Of a stretch of DNA of 32,124 nt, positions 31,180 through 32,124 are shown one piece after another. Source of the stretch: CAIVAT01 sp037139855 (GTDB lineage Bacteria > Bacteroidota > Bacteroidia > Bacteroidales > FEN-979); assembly GCA_037139855.1 (NCBI GenBank), contig JBAXFM010000017.1:1-32124 (forward strand), in the 5' to 3' direction. Positions within the stretch are counted from its first letter, which is position 1. The number at the start of each line of letters is the position of its first letter. Both the position numbers and the translations under genes were made by a program. The notes beneath the pieces are model-generated. The model did no database searches, had not been told where the DNA came from, and saw only the letters and a program-made list of their open reading frames with translations.

Positions 31180-31613
31180 GGTTAATGATTGTTAAAAAGT
31201 TAAACCATTTTCTTCCAGGTATTTAATCCGATGATGCAGATTATAAACGATGGAGGAAATGCCAGTTCAAATATACGGACTGTCATCAGAACTGGCAAAA
31301 AAAAACCAGCGTTTTTGCTGGTTTTCGTTCTATTGGGCTGGTAGTCAGGTGAACCAGCATTTTGAGGAAAAAGGAATTTGACTCCATCCTTCCTCCATCC
31401 TTCCTACAGTATTAGACCAGTATTCAACCCTGTTAGAGACCAAGTGCTCACTAAAATGGGGATGTTTTCACCACAAGCTGAAAGGCCCGGCCTGCTCAAT
31501 GATCCTGATTAATGTCATTTACAGGATAACTTCCATTTCGGCAAAACGACCACTCTTTTCAGAAAGCAACGCCGAATTGGATGCGCGGCCCCGGTTCGGG
31601 ATCGATTATCAGA
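31180..31613. other. 434-bp stretch without a gene, containing hairpins and a tandem duplication
   Basis: No convincing reading frame was found. It contains an inverted repeat TGCCAGTTC / GAACTGGCA (31260-31268 and 31289-31297), a terminator hairpin just after it, and an 11-base tandem duplication (CTCCATCCTTC at 31382-31392 and 31393-31403). The remainder looks like unconstrained spacer or the remains of a lost gene. Confidence 0.6.
31297..31325 (-). terminator. Rho-independent terminator (minus strand)
   Basis: AAAACCAGC (31302-31310) and GCTGGTTTT (31317-31325) form a 9-bp stem around GTTTTT. On the minus strand the hairpin is followed by a long T-run (the A-run at 31297-31305). It may end transcripts of the small membrane protein gene, whose stop is about 290 bases upstream on that strand. 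Confidence 0.75.
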
Positions 31614-31844
31614 TTAGTGTACCATTGAAGATGGAAGTTTCCTTATACTGCATCGTGACAACCTCCAGAACCAAAAACAAAGGAGCCCAGTTGCCAACAG
31701 TCCTATCCAATTAACCCATATGGGTAGCGACCAACCACCGATCAACAATGACATACATGTGATGATTCGCAAAAGATGTAATACGGCAACGATCCCGAAT
31801 ATGGTGCCAGCGATTCGGAGCCAAAATGTTATTGAATTCATCAT
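31614..31844 (-). CDS. Small two-helix membrane protein
   Basis: From the paired ATG codons at 31844/31841 the product is 76 residues, with two hydrophobic helices: FWLRIAGTIFGIVAVLHLLRIIT and LPIWVNWIGLLATGLLCFWFW, joined by a short loop containing GGWSLP. The pattern (LHLLRI ... GGW.(L/V)P.W) resembles a family of small uncharacterised membrane proteins widespread in bacteria. The frame extends upstream to 31916, but that extension is polar and unlike the family. Function unknown. Confidence 0.6.
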   Translation of the reverse strand: MMNSITFWLRIAGTIFGIVAVLHLLRIITCMSLLIGGWSLPIWVNWIGLLATGLLCFWFWRLSRCSIRKLPSSMVH

Positions 31845-31963
31845 GTAATTTATTTGTGCTGTTTCTGATTGATAAAGATACGCTATATACCCATTTTGTG
31901 ACATTATCCCTCTCAATTTGTTTGGCTACCATTACATTTATTTTCTGTTAATTTGAAAATCAG

Positions 31964-31971
31964 TACTTTTG
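31964..31971 (+). promoter_or_regulatory. -7 box for the last partial gene
   Basis: TACTTTTG matches TAnnTTTG exactly, 23 bases before the ATG at 31995. No -33 TTTG at the usual distance was found. Confidence 0.4.
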
Positions 31972-31994
31972 TAATCTGAAACCAATAAATTGAT

Positions 31995-32124
31995 ATGAAA
32001 ACAATAAAATTTACTGATCTGGAATTAGAGTCCATGATCGAAATGTATAATGCCGAGCTGGAAGAAGCTCAAATATACATTGCCCACATTCAGGAAATCC
32101 TGAAGAAACTTGGTGTTGAACCAG
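31995..32124 (+). CDS. Start of a short helical protein (3' end outside window)
   Basis: An ATG at 31995 opens a frame running off the window edge after 43 codons: MKTIKFTDLELESMIEMYNAELEEAQIYIAHIQEILKKLGVEP. The heptad-like spacing of Leu/Ile with many Glu and Lys suggests an amphipathic or coiled-coil helix. A -7 box lies upstream. The family cannot be decided from this fragment. Confidence 0.6.
   Translation, partial: MKTIKFTDLELESMIEMYNAELEEAQIYIAHIQEILKKLGVEP

Noticed and set aside
31499..31714. 71-codon plus-strand frame
   Set aside because: It is antisense to the two-helix membrane protein over its second half and has no domain or promoter support.

Overview
The window comes from a member of the Bacteroidota, probably a free-living or sediment-type Bacteroidia or relative. 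The evidence is a SusC/SusD pair, type IX secretion (T9SS) C-terminal sorting domains, a FISUMP-domain surface protein, several matches to the Bacteroidota -7 promoter box (TAnnTTTG), and interspersed GC-rich and AT-rich palindromes of a kind common in these genomes. No tRNA, rRNA, CRISPR array or complete insertion sequence was seen.

Region 1 (1-13300) is the most coherent block. After the tail of a T9SS-secreted protein and a terminator comes a minus-strand run: a secreted two-domain cyanophycinase-like protein with a sorting tail, a second exported and canonical cyanophycinase, a SusC porin, a SusD lipoprotein and a PKD/beta-propeller lipoprotein. Divergent from it is iadA, a cytosolic isoaspartyl dipeptidase. 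Beside it, in a second minus-strand transcription unit, are an N-acylamino acid racemase/o-succinylbenzoate synthase-family enzyme and an exported M14 zinc carboxypeptidase. Read together, this looks like an outer-membrane uptake and degradation locus for cyanophycin or another beta-aspartyl polypeptide: cut outside, import through SusCD, hydrolyse beta-Asp dipeptides inside. That substrate is inferred, not shown.

Region 2 (13316-20381) holds a DUF6515-like Asn/Gly-rich protein and a DUF2092-like periplasmic protein, which head the same minus-strand unit as the M14 gene. Divergent from these is a DnaE2-type polymerase III alpha subunit carrying apparent in-frame insertions of interspersed repeats. 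Then comes a two-gene nucleotidyltransferase cassette bracketed by two identical 33-bp palindromes, and an RhlE-type RNA helicase.

Region 3 (20591-25907) has an acylating aldehyde dehydrogenase coupled to a small STAS-domain protein, an M49-like zinc peptidase lipoprotein with a pentapeptide HExxH motif, an SPFH/stomatin-like membrane protein and a stand-alone adenylylsulfate kinase.

Region 4 (26099-32124) carries a large secreted repeat protein ending in a FISUMP domain. A shortened and apparently inactivated group II intron begins at the base after its stop codon. Then come a small lipoprotein, a 434-bp stretch without a gene but with hairpins, a two-helix membrane protein and the start of a short coiled-coil-like protein cut by the window edge.
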